Assembly: GCF_038006045.1 (NCBI RefSeq)
Contig: NZ_JBBOUK010000001.1
Coordinates: forward strand, 2,459,001-2,523,000
Direction of reading: 5' to 3'
Source: Exiguobacterium sp. FSL W8-0210
GTDB taxonomy: Bacteria; Bacillota; Bacilli; Exiguobacteriales; Exiguobacteriaceae
Length of the DNA: 64,000 nt
Under the pieces are notes generated by a model. The model was not told where the DNA came from, made no database searches, and saw nothing but the letters and a program-made list of their open reading frames with translations. Shown here piece by piece: positions 9,366 to 18,672 of the stretch. The number at the start of each line of letters is the position of its first letter. Position 1 is the first letter of the stretch. The translations under genes were made by a program, and so were the position numbers.

Positions 9366-9869
9366 TTATACCGCACTAAAGGCTGGACTGTAGCGAACGA
9401 TACCGCTAACGCCACGTAATCCATTCCGTTCGAGTGCAAGAACGAGAAAGACCTCCGGCGGAACGGGGAACGGCGGCTTGATACCGTAGTCAATCGCCCG
9501 TCCAAAGCCGAACTGTGGATAATAGCTGTCGTGACCGAGGACGACGATGTGTGATTCCCCGGCGTCACGCGCATCCTCGATCACTTGACGGATTAATTCA
9601 GAGCCGATACCCTTTCGCTGCCAAGCGGGCAGGACACCGACCGGCGCTAAGGCAAGCGATGGGATGTCATCGATATGGATCCGGCTCAACAGGACATGAC
9701 CAACGATTTCTCCTTTATCAGTCACGGCGACGCGACCGAAGACTGGTTGCGCGGCTTCCTCCTCGCGTAACGCATCAACGAGATTCGCTTCGTTTGGTTG
9801 TTCGAATGCCGCTTCATGGACGAGCCGGATTCCCGTTGCGTCCTTGAAGCCTTCTTTACGAATAATCAT
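9366..9869 (-). CDS. GNAT N-acetyltransferase (YhbS-like)
   Basis: 167-residue single-domain acetyltransferase of the GCN5 fold. The acetyl-CoA loop is visible as VLPAWQRKGIGSELI (R/Q-x-x-G-x-G/A pattern), and the C-terminal part YYPQFGFGRA is typical of the YhbS branch. The substrate is unknown. Its ATG overlaps the stop of the upstream methyltransferase (TAATG), with a GAAGGGAG ribosome binding site, so the two form a translationally coupled pair. The pair is inserted between yvjA and prfB relative to B. subtilis. Confidence 0.85.
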   Translation of the reverse strand: MIIRKEGFKDATGIRLVHEAAFEQPNEANLVDALREEEAAQPVFGRVAVTDKGEIVGHVLLSRIHIDDIPSLALAPVGVLPAWQRKGIGSELIRQVIEDARDAGESHIVVLGHDSYYPQFGFGRAIDYGIKPPFPVPPEVFLVLALERNGLRGVSGIVRYSPAFSAV

Positions 9870-10636
9870 TAGCTGTTGCTCCCTTCGAGTGGTTTCGTTG
9901 CGAAAAGCGTGAACTCGGACGGGATATTCTCACCGTTCCAGCCACGATGCTCGTCGAACCGTTCTAATGTGAAACGTGTCGCGATGACGCCGTTTAAGAT
10001 CTCGCTCAGCGTAAAATAACGGACGGAGACGTCCGGAAAATCGGTTTGTTCCGAGTCCGTAAAGTGCGTCTTGTACGCCAAATCACCCGCTTGTAACGCT
10101 TGATCGAAATAACACGGTCGATACGTCAAATCCGCATCAATCCAGCGTCCGACCGGGTGAAAATCACTGAGGATCAACTGTCCACCGGGTCGCAAGATTG
10201 TAAACAGAATCTGCAGAAAACGCTCGAGATCAGCAAAATAATGCAAAATGCCACCTTCTAAGTAAAGGAGATCAAACGTATCACGATATCGTTCAAGATC
10301 GATCGCATAAAGATCGCCGACGACATAGTGGATTGATGTCTCAGCATGGTGCGCCAGTTCAAGCGCATACTTGGCATTCTCCTCTGAGATATCAAACACC
10401 GTGACGTCCGCCCCGAGTAACGCTAACGGCACCGCCTTGCGTCCGTTCGAACCACAGATGTTCGCGATCGTCTTCCCGGCGACTTCTTCGAAATGATGAC
10501 GATGTTTCTTCAAACATGCGGCGGGATCTTGTTTGATGATCGCAGCATATTCCGCCGGTGTTCCGTCGCGTTTCTCCCAAAATTCATACGCCCGGTACTC
10601 CCACGCTTGTTTGTTGATCCGACTTTGCTCCTGCAT
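9869..10636 (-). CDS. Class I SAM-dependent methyltransferase
   Basis: 255 residues. The SAM-binding motif I appears as IANICGSNGRKAVPLALLGADVTVFD, a slightly unusual glycine motif (CGSNG), followed by motif-II-like DLLYLEGGILHYFADL and a post-motif LILSDFHP. The substrate is unknown. I start at 10636 because AAAGGGGG lies eight bases upstream. It is the first gene of a pair with the GNAT gene, and its ribosome binding site lies just past the prfB terminator. Confidence 0.85.
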   Translation of the reverse strand: MQEQSRINKQAWEYRAYEFWEKRDGTPAEYAAIIKQDPAACLKKHRHHFEEVAGKTIANICGSNGRKAVPLALLGADVTVFDISEENAKYALELAHHAETSIHYVVGDLYAIDLERYRDTFDLLYLEGGILHYFADLERFLQILFTILRPGGQLILSDFHPVGRWIDADLTYRPCYFDQALQAGDLAYKTHFTDSEQTDFPDVSVRYFTLSEILNGVIATRFTLERFDEHRGWNGENIPSEFTLFATKPLEGSNS

Positions 10637-10657
10637 GACTGTTCCCCCTTTGACGGT

Positions 10658-10690
10658 CAAAAAACCAGTCGAACATCGTCCGACTGGTTG
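10658..10690 (-). terminator. Terminator after prfB
   Basis: Perfect nine-base stem AACCAGTCG/CGACTGGTT followed by six T on the minus strand. Confidence 0.9.
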
Positions 10691-10696
10691 GTTGTC

Positions 10697-11797
10697 TTAC
10701 ATATTCATGAGACGGAGGTACGCATCGATGAAGCCCATGATGTCACCATCCATTGCTCCTTGCGTATTCCCGACTTCATAGTTCGTCCGGTGATCCTTGA
10801 CCATGCTGTATGGGTGGAAGACGTACGAACGGATTTGGCTACCCCATGCGATATCCGATTTTTCACCACGGATCTCGTCGAGTTTCTTTTGTTGCTCTTC
10901 GATTTCGCGTTGGTAGAGTTTCGCTTTCAACATCTTCATCGCCGCTTCACGGTTTTTGATCTGCGACCGTTCTTGTTGACAGGAGACGACGACGCCTGTC
11001 GGAACGTGGGTGATCCGGACAGCGGAGTCCGTCGTATTGATGTGCTGACCACCGGCACCAGAAGCACGGTACGTATCGATCCGCAAGTCTTCCGTGCGGA
11101 CTTCGATGTCGATGTCATCGTTGAATTCTGGCATGACGTCACACGAGACGAATGATGTATGACGACGGCCTGACGAGTCAAACGGTGAAATCCGGACAAG
11201 ACGATGGATCCCTTTTTCGGCTTTTAAGTATCCATAGGCATTGTGCCCTTGAATACGGAGCGTGACCGATTTGACACCTGCTTCATCACCCGGTTGGTAG
11301 TCCATCGTTTCGACTTTCCAACCCTGCTTGTCGCAGAAACGTTGGTACATACGCAGTAACATTGATGCCCAGTCTTGTGACTCGGTACCACCCGCACCTG
11401 GGTGTAACTCGAGGATTGCGTTGTTTGCGTCATACTCGCCGTTCAAGAGGATTTGTAGTTCGAAGTCTTCGAACTTCTTCTTAAGGTCGCCAAGTTCTGA
11501 CTCGAGCTCTTCTTGAAGATCCGCATCCGGCTCTTCCTTGATCAATTCGTACGTCAAAGCAACGTTTTCGTGACCTGCTTCGAGTTCTTTGTATTTGTCG
11601 ACCATCGCTTTTAAGCCGTTCGACTCATCGATGACTTTTTGTGCCGATTCCTGGTTGTTCCAGAAGTCTGGGTACGTCATCTCGTTTTCAAGTTCTTCGA
11701 TCCGGGCAATCTTCGACTCGAGGTCGAGTGATGCCTTATATTCGTCGAGTTTCTTTTCCATCCACTCGGCGGTGTTGCGAATTTCTGCTAATTCCAT
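10697..11797 (-). CDS. prfB: Peptide chain release factor 2
   Basis: RF2, which terminates translation at UAA and UGA. 366 residues, equal to the B. subtilis length. It shows the RF2 SPF codon-recognition motif ([15 protein letters not shown]) and the catalytic GGQ ([13 protein letters not shown]). In many bacteria the gene has an in-frame UGA near codon 25 read by +1 frameshifting. Here the region reads GCA TCA CTC GAC CTC GAG in a single frame, so no frameshift is needed. I start at the ATG at 11797 (AAGGTGG ribosome binding site). An upstream GTG in the same frame overlaps that site and is rejected. Confidence 0.97.
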   Translation of the reverse strand: MELAEIRNTAEWMEKKLDEYKASLDLESKIARIEELENEMTYPDFWNNQESAQKVIDESNGLKAMVDKYKELEAGHENVALTYELIKEEPDADLQEELESELGDLKKKFEDFELQILLNGEYDANNAILELHPGAGGTESQDWASMLLRMYQRFCDKQGWKVETMDYQPGDEAGVKSVTLRIQGHNAYGYLKAEKGIHRLVRISPFDSSGRRHTSFVSCDVMPEFNDDIDIEVRTEDLRIDTYRASGAGGQHINTTDSAVRITHVPTGVVVSCQQERSQIKNREAAMKMLKAKLYQREIEEQQKKLDEIRGEKSDIAWGSQIRSYVFHPYSMVKDHRTNYEVGNTQGAMDGDIMGFIDAYLRLMNM

Positions 11798-11819
11798 GTG
11801 TTCCACCTTCTCTTTCCGT

Positions 11820-11846
11820 GAAAAGAGGCAGGAATCTCCTGCCTCT
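11820..11846 (-). terminator. Terminator between secA and prfB
   Basis: Ten-base stem AGAGGCAGGA/TCCTGCCTCT on the minus strand, followed by a short T-rich tract (TTTTC). The T run is weak, so read-through into prfB is possible. Confidence 0.7.
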
Positions 11847-11865
11847 CTTTCAGTCGATTCATCAC

Positions 11866-14385
11866 TTATGCCTGACGGCCGTGACAGTTCTTATATTTCT
11901 TACCAGATCCACACCAGCACGGATCATTGCGTCCGATTTGGTCGTTTGGATTTTTCCGGACCGGTTTTTTCTTGACCGCTTTGTCTTCCTTACCCGAAAC
12001 GGCGACTTCGTCTTGAACGACTTTTTCGCGTTTGAGGTTCGGGTCGAGATCCGCCCGAAGGACGAATTGTGTCACTTCTTCAGCGATCGCAGCGTTCATC
12101 GCATCAAACATCATCGAACCTTCCGATTGGTATTCACGGAGCGGGTCGTTTTGACCGTATGCCCGAAGGTGAATCCCTTCACGGAGTTGATCCATTTGAT
12201 CGATGTGGTTCATCCAGTGTTGGTCAACGGCACGCAGGACGATGACTTTTTCGAACTCATCGAATGCTTCTGCTGGGACTTCTGACCGTTTGTGCTCGTA
12301 GTGCGCGAATGTGCGCTCTTTGAGCAACTCGATGATCTCTTCGCGTTCTTTTCCGAAGAGGTCGCTTTCCGTGACCTTCTCTTCGATTGCAAGTGTCTGG
12401 TTTGCCCACTCCGCAAGTGCACCGATGCTCCATTCTTCCGGTACGAACTCGACCGGCGTGTACTGATGGACGCCTGCTTCGATCGTCTGCTCGATCATCG
12501 GACGGACGATATCTGAAACGGAACCGGCATCGAGAATCGCTGCCCGGTCCGCGTACATGACTTTCCGTTGATCTGCCATGACGTTATCGTAGCCGAGGAC
12601 TTGTTTCCGCGCATCAAAGTTATTTCCTTCGACGCGTTTTTGAGCCGATTCAACGGCACGAGACACCATCCGGCTCTCGATCGGTTGCGAATCATCCATT
12701 CCGAGACGATCCATCATCGACTGCAGCGAATCAGAACCAAAGCGACGCATCAATTCATCTTCAAGTGAGAGATAGAATTGTGATGCACCTGGATCCCCTT
12801 GACGACCGGCACGACCACGGAGCTGGTTATCGATACGGCGTGATTCGTGACGTTCTGTCCCAAGGATGTAGAGACCACCTTTTTCTAAGACACCTTGACC
12901 GAGCTTGATGTCGGTACCACGACCAGCCATGTTCGTTGCGATCGTGACCGAGTTCGCTTGACCCGCATTCTCGATGATTTCCGCTTCACGTGCGTGGTTC
13001 TTCGCGTTCAAGACTTCGTGACGGATGCCACGTTTTTTGAGGATGTTACTGAGCAACTCCGACGTCTCGACAGCAACCGTACCGACGAGGACTGGTTGTC
13101 CTTCACGGTGGGCACGTTCGATTTCGTCTGCGACAGCAGCAAACTTCCCGTTCATCGTCTTGAAGATCAAGTCCGGCATATCGTTTCGGACGACCGGCTT
13201 GTTCGTCGGAACCGGTACGACGTGCATGTTGTAGATGTTACGGAACTCTTCTTCCTCCGTCTTCGCTGTACCGGTCATTCCGGCAAGCTTCGTATACATC
13301 CGGAAGAAGTTTTGGTACGTGATCGTCGCAAGGGTCATGGATTCGCGTTGAATCTCGACGCCTTCCTTCGCTTCGATCGCTTGGTGCAGACCTTCCGAAT
13401 AACGACGACCTTCCATGACACGACCTGTGAATTGGTCGATGATCATGACTTCGTCTTCGCGAACCATATAGTCGACGTCGCGATGCATGACGGCGTTCGC
13501 CCGCAGTGCGAGGCTTAAGTGATGGTTGAGCGCGACGTGTTCGAGACCAAACAAGTTATCAATACCGAAGTATTTTTCAGCACGGTCGATTCCTTGCTCC
13601 GTCAACAGAACACTCTTCGTCTTGATGTCGACCGTGTAGTCTTCATCTGCCTTCATGATTTTCGCGAACGCATCGGCTTGCGAATAGAGCGCTGTCGATT
13701 TCTCGGCCGATCCTGAGATGATGAGCGGTGTCCGCGCTTCATCGACGAGAATCGAGTCGACTTCATCGACGACAGCGTAATGGAGCGGTCGTTGAACACG
13801 GTCTTCTTTATAAAGGACCATGTTGTCACGCAAGTAGTCGAAACCGAACTCGTTGTTCGTTCCGTACGTGATGTCACAGCTGTATGCTGCTTGTTTTTCC
13901 TGACGCGACATGCTAGAGAGGTTCAAGCCGACCGAGAGACCAAGTGCTGCATAAAGCGGCTCCATGATGTCACGGTCACGTTTTGCGAGATATTCGTTGA
14001 CGGTAACGACGTGGACGCCGTTGCCAGCGAGAGCATTCAAATAGACAGGGAGTGTTGCAACAAGCGTCTTACCTTCCCCGGTCTTCATTTCGGCGATGTC
14101 CCCATTGTGCAGGACATATCCACCAATCAACTGAACGCGGTAGTGGCGCATGCCGAGAACGCGTGTTGACACTTCGCGACAGACCGCGAAGGCTTCCGGT
14201 AAAATATCATCTAAGTCTTCTCCGTTAGCGAGACGCTCACGGAATTCAACGACTTTTCCTTCCAGTTCTTGATCCGATAACGCACCGATTTGTGTCTCGA
14301 GCGCTTCTACAGCGTCTGCTGCTTTTTCGGCTTTCTTCAGGACACGTTTCGTTGGTGCAAATAATTCTTTTAGAAAATTAGCCAT
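11866..14385 (-). CDS. secA: Protein translocase ATPase SecA (SecA1)
   Basis: Motor ATPase of the general Sec export pathway, 839 residues, full length. Visible: Walker [13 protein letters not shown]-like [11 protein letters not shown], helicase motif [11 protein letters not shown] and a C-terminal zinc-binding [13 protein letters not shown] tail that binds SecB-like partners or lipids. A second SecA-family gene (secA2) starts at 61771; it is more divergent, so this copy is the housekeeping one. Position between hpf and prfB is as in B. subtilis. Confidence 0.98.
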   Translation of the reverse strand: MANFLKELFAPTKRVLKKAEKAADAVEALETQIGALSDQELEGKVVEFRERLANGEDLDDILPEAFAVCREVSTRVLGMRHYRVQLIGGYVLHNGDIAEMKTGEGKTLVATLPVYLNALAGNGVHVVTVNEYLAKRDRDIMEPLYAALGLSVGLNLSSMSRQEKQAAYSCDITYGTNNEFGFDYLRDNMVLYKEDRVQRPLHYAVVDEVDSILVDEARTPLIISGSAEKSTALYSQADAFAKIMKADEDYTVDIKTKSVLLTEQGIDRAEKYFGIDNLFGLEHVALNHHLSLALRANAVMHRDVDYMVREDEVMIIDQFTGRVMEGRRYSEGLHQAIEAKEGVEIQRESMTLATITYQNFFRMYTKLAGMTGTAKTEEEEFRNIYNMHVVPVPTNKPVVRNDMPDLIFKTMNGKFAAVADEIERAHREGQPVLVGTVAVETSELLSNILKKRGIRHEVLNAKNHAREAEIIENAGQANSVTIATNMAGRGTDIKLGQGVLEKGGLYILGTERHESRRIDNQLRGRAGRQGDPGASQFYLSLEDELMRRFGSDSLQSMMDRLGMDDSQPIESRMVSRAVESAQKRVEGNNFDARKQVLGYDNVMADQRKVMYADRAAILDAGSVSDIVRPMIEQTIEAGVHQYTPVEFVPEEWSIGALAEWANQTLAIEEKVTESDLFGKEREEIIELLKERTFAHYEHKRSEVPAEAFDEFEKVIVLRAVDQHWMNHIDQMDQLREGIHLRAYGQNDPLREYQSEGSMMFDAMNAAIAEEVTQFVLRADLDPNLKREKVVQDEVAVSGKEDKAVKKKPVRKNPNDQIGRNDPCWCGSGKKYKNCHGRQA

Positions 14386-14559
14386 GCCTTACAGTCCCCT
14401 TACTTCGAACGATTCTTTGAACGAACAGAATTCCGAGATTTTTCCTTTATTCAGTGTACCGAATACGACGTCAAATTTCAACAAGCGGACCAAGTAGCGG
14501 TCTCGGTCTTTTGTCGTAGAGCAAACGTACCTTGTTTAGAAATAGTTTTCCATCATATC

Positions 14560-14591
14560 AAAAAGGGACTCGCCCGTAAGAGCGAGTCCCT
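14560..14591 (-). terminator. Terminator after hpf
   Basis: Nine-base stem GGGACTCGC/GCGAGTCCC followed by five T on the minus strand. Confidence 0.9.
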
Positions 14592-14601
14592 GTTGCATTC
14601 A

Positions 14602-15165
14602 TTATTCTGGTTCAATCAAACCGTAACGACCATCCTTACGACGGTAGACGACGTTCGTGTTGCCCGTTTCTGCGTCTGAGAAGACGAAGAATGCGTGTCC
14701 GAGCATGTCCATCTGAAGAATCGCTTCTTCCGTGTCCATTGGTTTGAGTGTGAAACGCTTCGTCCGAACGACTTCGAGTTCTGCCTCGTCCTCTTCATAG
14801 ACTGGCGCTTCCGCTTCCGGTCCTTCGAGCGTTTTGAAGTACTCTCCGATGCCGCCTTCTTTAGCGCGCCCTCTCCGGTTCAATTTCGTTTTGTGTTTCC
14901 GGATCTGACGTTCGAGCTTATCGACGACGAGGTCGATTGCTGCATACATATCGCCATTGACATCCTCAGCACGGAGCAAGAGGTTTGGCATTGGAATCGT
15001 TACTTCGACTTTTTGTTTCTCATTATTGACTTTGAGATTGACATAAGCCGTTTGCGCTTCCGTAGGAGTTGTAAAATAACGAGTTAACTTTTCAAGCTTT
15101 TTCTCGACGTAATCCTTGAGAGCATCTGTGACGTCCAAGTTTTCACCGCGAATGTTGTAGATCAT
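14602..15165 (-). CDS. hpf: Long-form ribosome hibernation promoting factor
   Basis: 187-residue ribosome-associated protein that dimerises 70S ribosomes into inactive 100S particles. The N-terminal ~100 residues are the YfiA/HPF fold (MIYNIRGENLDVTDALKDYVEKK) that sits in the decoding centre. A variable linker follows, then the C-terminal dimerisation domain (about 125-187, RFTLKPMDTEEAILQMD). An AAGGAGGAG ribosome binding site precedes the start. The upstream region holds sigma-B-like and sigma-H-like promoters, as known for B. subtilis yvyD, so stress and stationary-phase induction is likely. Confidence 0.96.
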   Translation of the reverse strand: MIYNIRGENLDVTDALKDYVEKKLEKLTRYFTTPTEAQTAYVNLKVNNEKQKVEVTIPMPNLLLRAEDVNGDMYAAIDLVVDKLERQIRKHKTKLNRRGRAKEGGIGEYFKTLEGPEAEAPVYEEDEAELEVVRTKRFTLKPMDTEEAILQMDMLGHAFFVFSDAETGNTNVVYRRKDGRYGLIEPE

Positions 15166-15201
15166 GTAAACTCCTCCTTAAGTAACCGGTTGAACCTATG
15201 A

Positions 15202-15228
15202 ATTCGAGATGCTCCAGTCGTTTCCTTC
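15202..15228 (-). promoter_or_regulatory. Candidate sigma-H promoter of hpf
   Basis: Minus-strand GAAGGAAAC, 11-base spacer, CTCGAAT. This fits the sigma-H consensus RNAGGAWWW-N11/12-RNNGAAT with two deviations. It is about 35 bases upstream of the hpf start codon. Sigma-H itself is not in this window. Confidence 0.45.
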
Positions 15229-15367
15229 TGAATATTCGAAATTCTTTGGTTCGTTTTTATTATAGCACGATAAGTGAAGGAAGACCATGAGAACAATGAC
15301 ATTCTCATGAACGTTCGCTACTGTTCTTAGCGTACGATAATATTGAAGCATGTTGATGTTAACGTAT

Positions 15368-15393
15368 ATACCCGTTTTGATCGAACTCAAAAC
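15368..15393 (-). promoter_or_regulatory. Candidate sigma-B promoter of hpf
   Basis: Minus-strand GTTTTG, 14-base spacer, GGGTAT. This is a close match to the general-stress consensus GTTTAA-N12/15-GGGTAT. It would give a leader of about 195 bases. It starts immediately beside the csp terminator. Activity is inferred. Confidence 0.6.
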
Positions 15394-15429
15394 AAAAAAC
15401 CGCTTTTAGGCGAATAGCCTAAAAACGGT
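15393..15429 (-). terminator. Terminator after the cold-shock gene
   Basis: Minus-strand stem ACCG-TTTTAGGC paired with GCCTAAAA-CGGT, followed by six T. Confidence 0.8.
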
Positions 15430-15445
15430 GGCGGCTGCTATTGGA

Positions 15446-15646
15446 TTAGATCTTTGAAACGTTCGCAGCTTGTGGACCACGATCGCCTTCAACGATTTCA
15501 AATTCCACTTCTTCGCCTTCTTCAAGTGATTTATAACCATCGACTTGAATCGCTGAGAAGTGTACGAATACGTCTTTCGCGTCAGACGTTTCGATGAATC
15601 CATAACCTTTTTCAGCATTAAACCATTTTACTTTACCTTGTTCCAT
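15446..15646 (-). CDS. CspA-family cold shock protein
   Basis: 66-residue OB-fold RNA chaperone. Both RNA-binding motifs are present: RNP1 KGYGFIE and RNP2 VFVHF. Start [14 protein letters not shown] is typical of the CspB/CspC/CspD group. A ~55-base leader containing a GAGAGC/GCTCTC hairpin separates the promoter from the start, as is common for cold-inducible csp mRNAs. The gene is divergent from comK. Confidence 0.95.
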   Translation of the reverse strand: MEQGKVKWFNAEKGYGFIETSDAKDVFVHFSAIQVDGYKSLEEGEEVEFEIVEGDRGPQAANVSKI

Positions 15647-15701
15647 TCGAATTCACGTTCCCTTCGCAAACCAGAGTTCGAGAGCAAGCTCTCTACGGCT
15701 T

Positions 15702-15730
15702 AGTCTATCAAAAGAAGGAATTATTGACAA
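15702..15730 (-). promoter_or_regulatory. Sigma-A-type promoter of the csp gene
   Basis: Minus-strand TTGTCA, 17-base spacer, TAGACT. Spacing is ideal and the hexamers match five of six and four of six consensus bases. The stretch from here to comK (to 15897) is very AT-rich; I found no clean AAAA-N5-TTTT ComK box there. Confidence 0.6.
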
Positions 15731-15897
15731 TTAAAAATTCTGATTACTTTGAATTCATTCTAAAAAATGAATAATATTCCCTACTTATTGCTCTATATTT
15801 TAAAAAATTACATTGTCATTACAGTTGTATTATTGTATTATATCGTTAGTAATTACCTATTTTATCCATTGTCCTATCTTAAGGAGGATGTAGTCGA

Positions 15898-16404
15898 ATG
15901 CGACCATTCCATAATGACGAAAAGTATCGAATCACGAAACGGACGGTGGCGATTCTCCCGTGCTACGATATGATGAAGCAATCCATCATCGTACTCGAGG
16001 ATGGCTCGACCATCATGACCCCGCTTCGACCGTATCAACTACTGCAGCTTTCCTGCAGGCAATACAACAGTTCCATTGAGGAACGCATCGTGACAGCAAA
16101 ACGTGTCGCATCTGTAAAAGGAAAAGTCCCAGTCGTCATTGAACCGACACTTGGCCTCGTGTTTTTCCCAACGAAATCACCGAAACGTGATGATTGCGAG
16201 TGGTATGCTTGGAGCCACATGTCTGAAGTCATCGAGGAAGACGGACAGACGAAGCTCAAGACTCGTAATGGCATGATCCTTCCCGTAAACGCCTCTCCTT
16301 ACATCGTCCGCAACCAAATGAAAGCAACTGGCGAGCTGATGGCTCGTTATCAACAATTGAACGCGATGACATTAGAGGAACGCTTTAATGCAATCAAATC
16401 TTAA
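15898..16404 (+). CDS. comK: ComK-like competence transcription factor
   Basis: 168 residues with the ComK pattern: an N-terminal strand KRTVAILP, the central SCRQYNSSIEERI, then VVIEPTLGLVFFPTKSPKRDDCEWYAWSHM. This aligns with the B. subtilis core SCRFFGSS...FLFPTLSS...CGWISHVHV. ComK binds paired AT-rich boxes and activates DNA-uptake genes; comFA and comFC in this window belong to its known regulon in Bacillus. The protein is shorter than B. subtilis ComK (192), lacking some of the C-terminus. The ribosome binding site is AAGGAGG. The gene stands alone, with a terminator right after it, and is divergent from the csp gene. Confidence 0.85.
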   Translation: MRPFHNDEKYRITKRTVAILPCYDMMKQSIIVLEDGSTIMTPLRPYQLLQLSCRQYNSSIEERIVTAKRVASVKGKVPVVIEPTLGLVFFPTKSPKRDDCEWYAWSHMSEVIEEDGQTKLKTRNGMILPVNASPYIVRNQMKATGELMARYQQLNAMTLEERFNAIKS

Positions 16405-16424
16405 AGAGTAACCGTAAAAAAATC

Positions 16425-16457
16425 AGGGTTGGGCGATGAATTCGCTCAATCCTTTTT
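16425..16457 (+). terminator. Terminator after comK
   Basis: Twelve-base stem AGGGTTGGGCGA/TCGCTCAATCCT (two G-T pairs) followed by five T. It overlaps the -35 side of the next promoter. Confidence 0.75.
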
Positions 16458-16472
16458 GGTTTCTGCCGATAT
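16446..16472 (+). promoter_or_regulatory. Sigma-D promoter of the second flagellin operon
   Basis: TCAA, 15-base spacer, GCCGATAT. The -10 is a perfect match and the -35 matches three of four bases of the TAAA-N15-GCCGATAT flagellar consensus. Confidence 0.8.
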
Positions 16473-16512
16473 ATAATGAGATGACAGTTTTAAAAAACAA
16501 GGAGGCTTCTCG

Positions 16513-18366
16513 ATGAACATCCAATTGAATCCGGCACGTCCGGCACAATCCCCTGGTCAGACGCCGCTTTTGGACACAAAGACCTATAAAGGAACGGTCC
16601 TTGAGCAGACTGGTCCGCATACGGCTCTCGTCCAGGTCGGTCGGGATAAGATCGAGATGACCTTCACAGGCGACGTTCCGACAGGTGATTTCCAGTTCAA
16701 GGTCAAAGGACAGACAGCAGAAGGTTACCTGATTGAACAACTAACACCAGCGACACCAGATGCGGAAACGCCACCTGTCCTGTCTGTTCCATCAAATGTC
16801 AATCCCGCTTTGCTTGAAGGTGTACCGGCTGAACTGAAGCAAGCCGTCGCGAAGTTACTCGCAAGCGGTCAATTGCCGCAGACACCGGAAATCGTCGCCC
16901 AGCTTGTGACGGCACTGCAAGGAACGTACAAGGACTTAGCACTCGAACTCGTATCGCGACCGGATACAGCACTGCCCGTTGACGCCGACGTCTTGATCGC
17001 AAGTCTCCTTGCGACGACGGAAGACTATCGAGACGTCCTACCGGAACGCGACGCCTTAACGGAGCAACCGACGTTCGAAAAAGCCGTCGCCCTTGACGTC
17101 GCCCGTGTGACGCTACCGACGCAACGCGATATCGAGACAGCGTCACCCCTACATATCCGGCAATACATTGAACACATACCAGCAGAGAAACGCCCGGTAC
17201 TCGTCGCAACGCTCGAACAAGGCGAGATCGAGACGGTCCGTAAACAACTGGCGCCCTATTTCCCGCAAACACCGCTTGAACCGAAGACGAGTGTCCGTGA
17301 GCAATTGATCGGTCTGACGGCACGGGCAAGTCAATCGGAACCAGTAACAGGGCAACCGGCACCGGTCCGCTCTGCCTTGACGCTCGTCCGCGAAGTGACG
17401 CCACGGCTTGCTGAGATCACGAATGATTTCAAGAGCCAACAGCGAACGATCGTCTCCCAACTTCGCCAGATCGAACCGCTCGTCGAGACACGTCCGGCCC
17501 AGATGGTCGCTGTCATCGAGAGTACGGCGCAACGCTTAAAACAAGTCTTCCAGCAAACGGATGCTTTGTTACATACCTCGATGAAGGATGAAAAACAGCT
17601 AGTCCACTTTTTATCGAAACTCGAACGGGGTGCGGAACTGGCGTTACTCGGGCGTGGAACGGAAGCAAAAGCCGTCTTACAAGAAGTCCGGGTTGCGTTC
17701 GAAGCCTTCCGCTATGCGCCAGCAAACGTTCGTCCGACTTACTTACCGGAGATGCAGGGACTGCCGCCGCAAGCACCAACAATACCAGCGCAAGTCACAA
17801 CAAAAGCCGTGCCATATGAGCCGCAACAGAACAGCCCCCGTCTTTTGCAAGAGACCGTCCAAAAGACGCTTCAGCTTCAGACGGCGGAACTGAAACTGAG
17901 TACGCTGGCAGCAAATCCGGAAGCTGCCAAATTGCAAACATTCCTTGCAGCACAACAGCAAGTTAATAAACCGGACAGTCAGCAACAGTTGAACCAAATT
18001 CTGCTCGCACTACCGGTCCAACTTATTGAAGCGACGGCAGGACTCCACGTTCACTTGCAAAATAAACGTCCGGACGAAGTAATCGACTGGGAAAACAACA
18101 CATTGTACGTTCAGCTCAATACTCCACGCCTCGGTGAAATCGGTGTCCGCGTTGAGACCGTCAACCGAAAGATGCAAATTACGATTGAAAATGATTTCCC
18201 AGTTCTTGAACAACTGGCGACCCCGTTCCTCGACCGAACGACGGACGCCTTACAAGCGACTGGTTACCAAGACGTCCGGATCCAGTTCCGTCCTTTCACG
18301 CGCGAGCAAGTGACGGAGACCGTCAAGCAAGACGAGACGCCACGTGGCTACGACTACCGTATCTAA
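16513..18366 (+). CDS. FliK/YlqG-like protein with C-terminal hook-length-control-like domain
   Basis: 617 residues, no signal peptide. The N-terminus (about 1-75) has a small beta-rich region (YKGTVLEQTGPHTALVQVG). The middle is long, Pro/Gln/Thr-rich and low in structure. The C-terminal ~100 residues (LNTPRLGEIGVRVETVNRK, then LDRTTDALQATGYQDVRIQF) resemble the FliK C-terminal fold. It precedes an FlhB-C-like gene, the same pairing as ylqG-ylqH in B. subtilis. FliK switches the flagellar export gate from hook to filament substrates by touching the FlhB C-terminal domain. A similar role here is inference. An AAGGAGG ribosome binding site and a sigma-D promoter precede it. Confidence 0.65.
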   Translation: MNIQLNPARPAQSPGQTPLLDTKTYKGTVLEQTGPHTALVQVGRDKIEMTFTGDVPTGDFQFKVKGQTAEGYLIEQLTPATPDAETPPVLSVPSNVNPALLEGVPAELKQAVAKLLASGQLPQTPEIVAQLVTALQGTYKDLALELVSRPDTALPVDADVLIASLLATTEDYRDVLPERDALTEQPTFEKAVALDVARVTLPTQRDIETASPLHIRQYIEHIPAEKRPVLVATLEQGEIETVRKQLAPYFPQTPLEPKTSVREQLIGLTARASQSEPVTGQPAPVRSALTLVREVTPRLAEITNDFKSQQRTIVSQLRQIEPLVETRPAQMVAVIESTAQRLKQVFQQTDALLHTSMKDEKQLVHFLSKLERGAELALLGRGTEAKAVLQEVRVAFEAFRYAPANVRPTYLPEMQGLPPQAPTIPAQVTTKAVPYEPQQNSPRLLQETVQKTLQLQTAELKLSTLAANPEAAKLQTFLAAQQQVNKPDSQQQLNQILLALPVQLIEATAGLHVHLQNKRPDEVIDWENNTLYVQLNTPRLGEIGVRVETVNRKMQITIENDFPVLEQLATPFLDRTTDALQATGYQDVRIQFRPFTREQVTETVKQDETPRGYDYRI

Positions 18367-18381
18367 AAAGGAGAGACCGTT

Positions 18382-18672
18382 ATGTATCAGAAAATCGATT
18401 TAACCGGACGCAAGACCGCTGCCGTCCTCCGCTATGATGAAGCATCCGGTCAAGCACCGGTCGTCGTCGCTCGTGCCAGCGGTCAAGCCGCTGATCGAAT
18501 CTTACAAGAAGCACGAGCAAACGGTGTCGCGATCGAACACGATACGTCTCTGCTCGGTCATTTACTTGATCTCGATCTCGGGACAGCGATTCCCCCGCAA
18601 CTGTACGACGTGATGGCAGAATTGCTCTTACTGATCGAAGAACTCGACAACGCGAAAGGACGACAAACATGA
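18382..18672 (+). CDS. FlhB C-terminal-domain-like protein (YlqH family)
   Basis: 96 residues equivalent to the cytoplasmic substrate-specificity domain of FlhB/YscU export-gate proteins, without membrane spans. The stretch KTAAVLRYDEASGQAPVVVA, then AADRILQEARANGVAIEHD and IPPQLYDVMAELL, matches the part that follows the autocleavage site in FlhB; the NPTH cleavage motif itself is not present. A strong AAGGAGAG site precedes the ATG. It is 15 bases after the FliK-like gene and overlaps the next gene by ATGA, so it is translationally coupled to the chaperone. Confidence 0.82.
   Translation: MYQKIDLTGRKTAAVLRYDEASGQAPVVVARASGQAADRILQEARANGVAIEHDTSLLGHLLDLDLGTAIPPQLYDVMAELLLLIEELDNAKGRQT

Noticed and set aside
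11797-11806. Upstream GTG start for prfB and a programmed frameshift
   Set aside because: The GTG overlaps the ribosome binding site, and the frameshift region is in one frame with no UGA.
15720-15897. ComK boxes upstream of comK (also sought before comFA)
   Set aside because: The region is AT-rich, but no pair of AAAA-N5-TTTT boxes at the proper spacing could be found.
15767-15973. Small hydrophobic frame upstream of and overlapping comK
   Set aside because: Produced by an AT-rich promoter region; its 3' half overlaps comK in another frame and no ribosome binding site is present.
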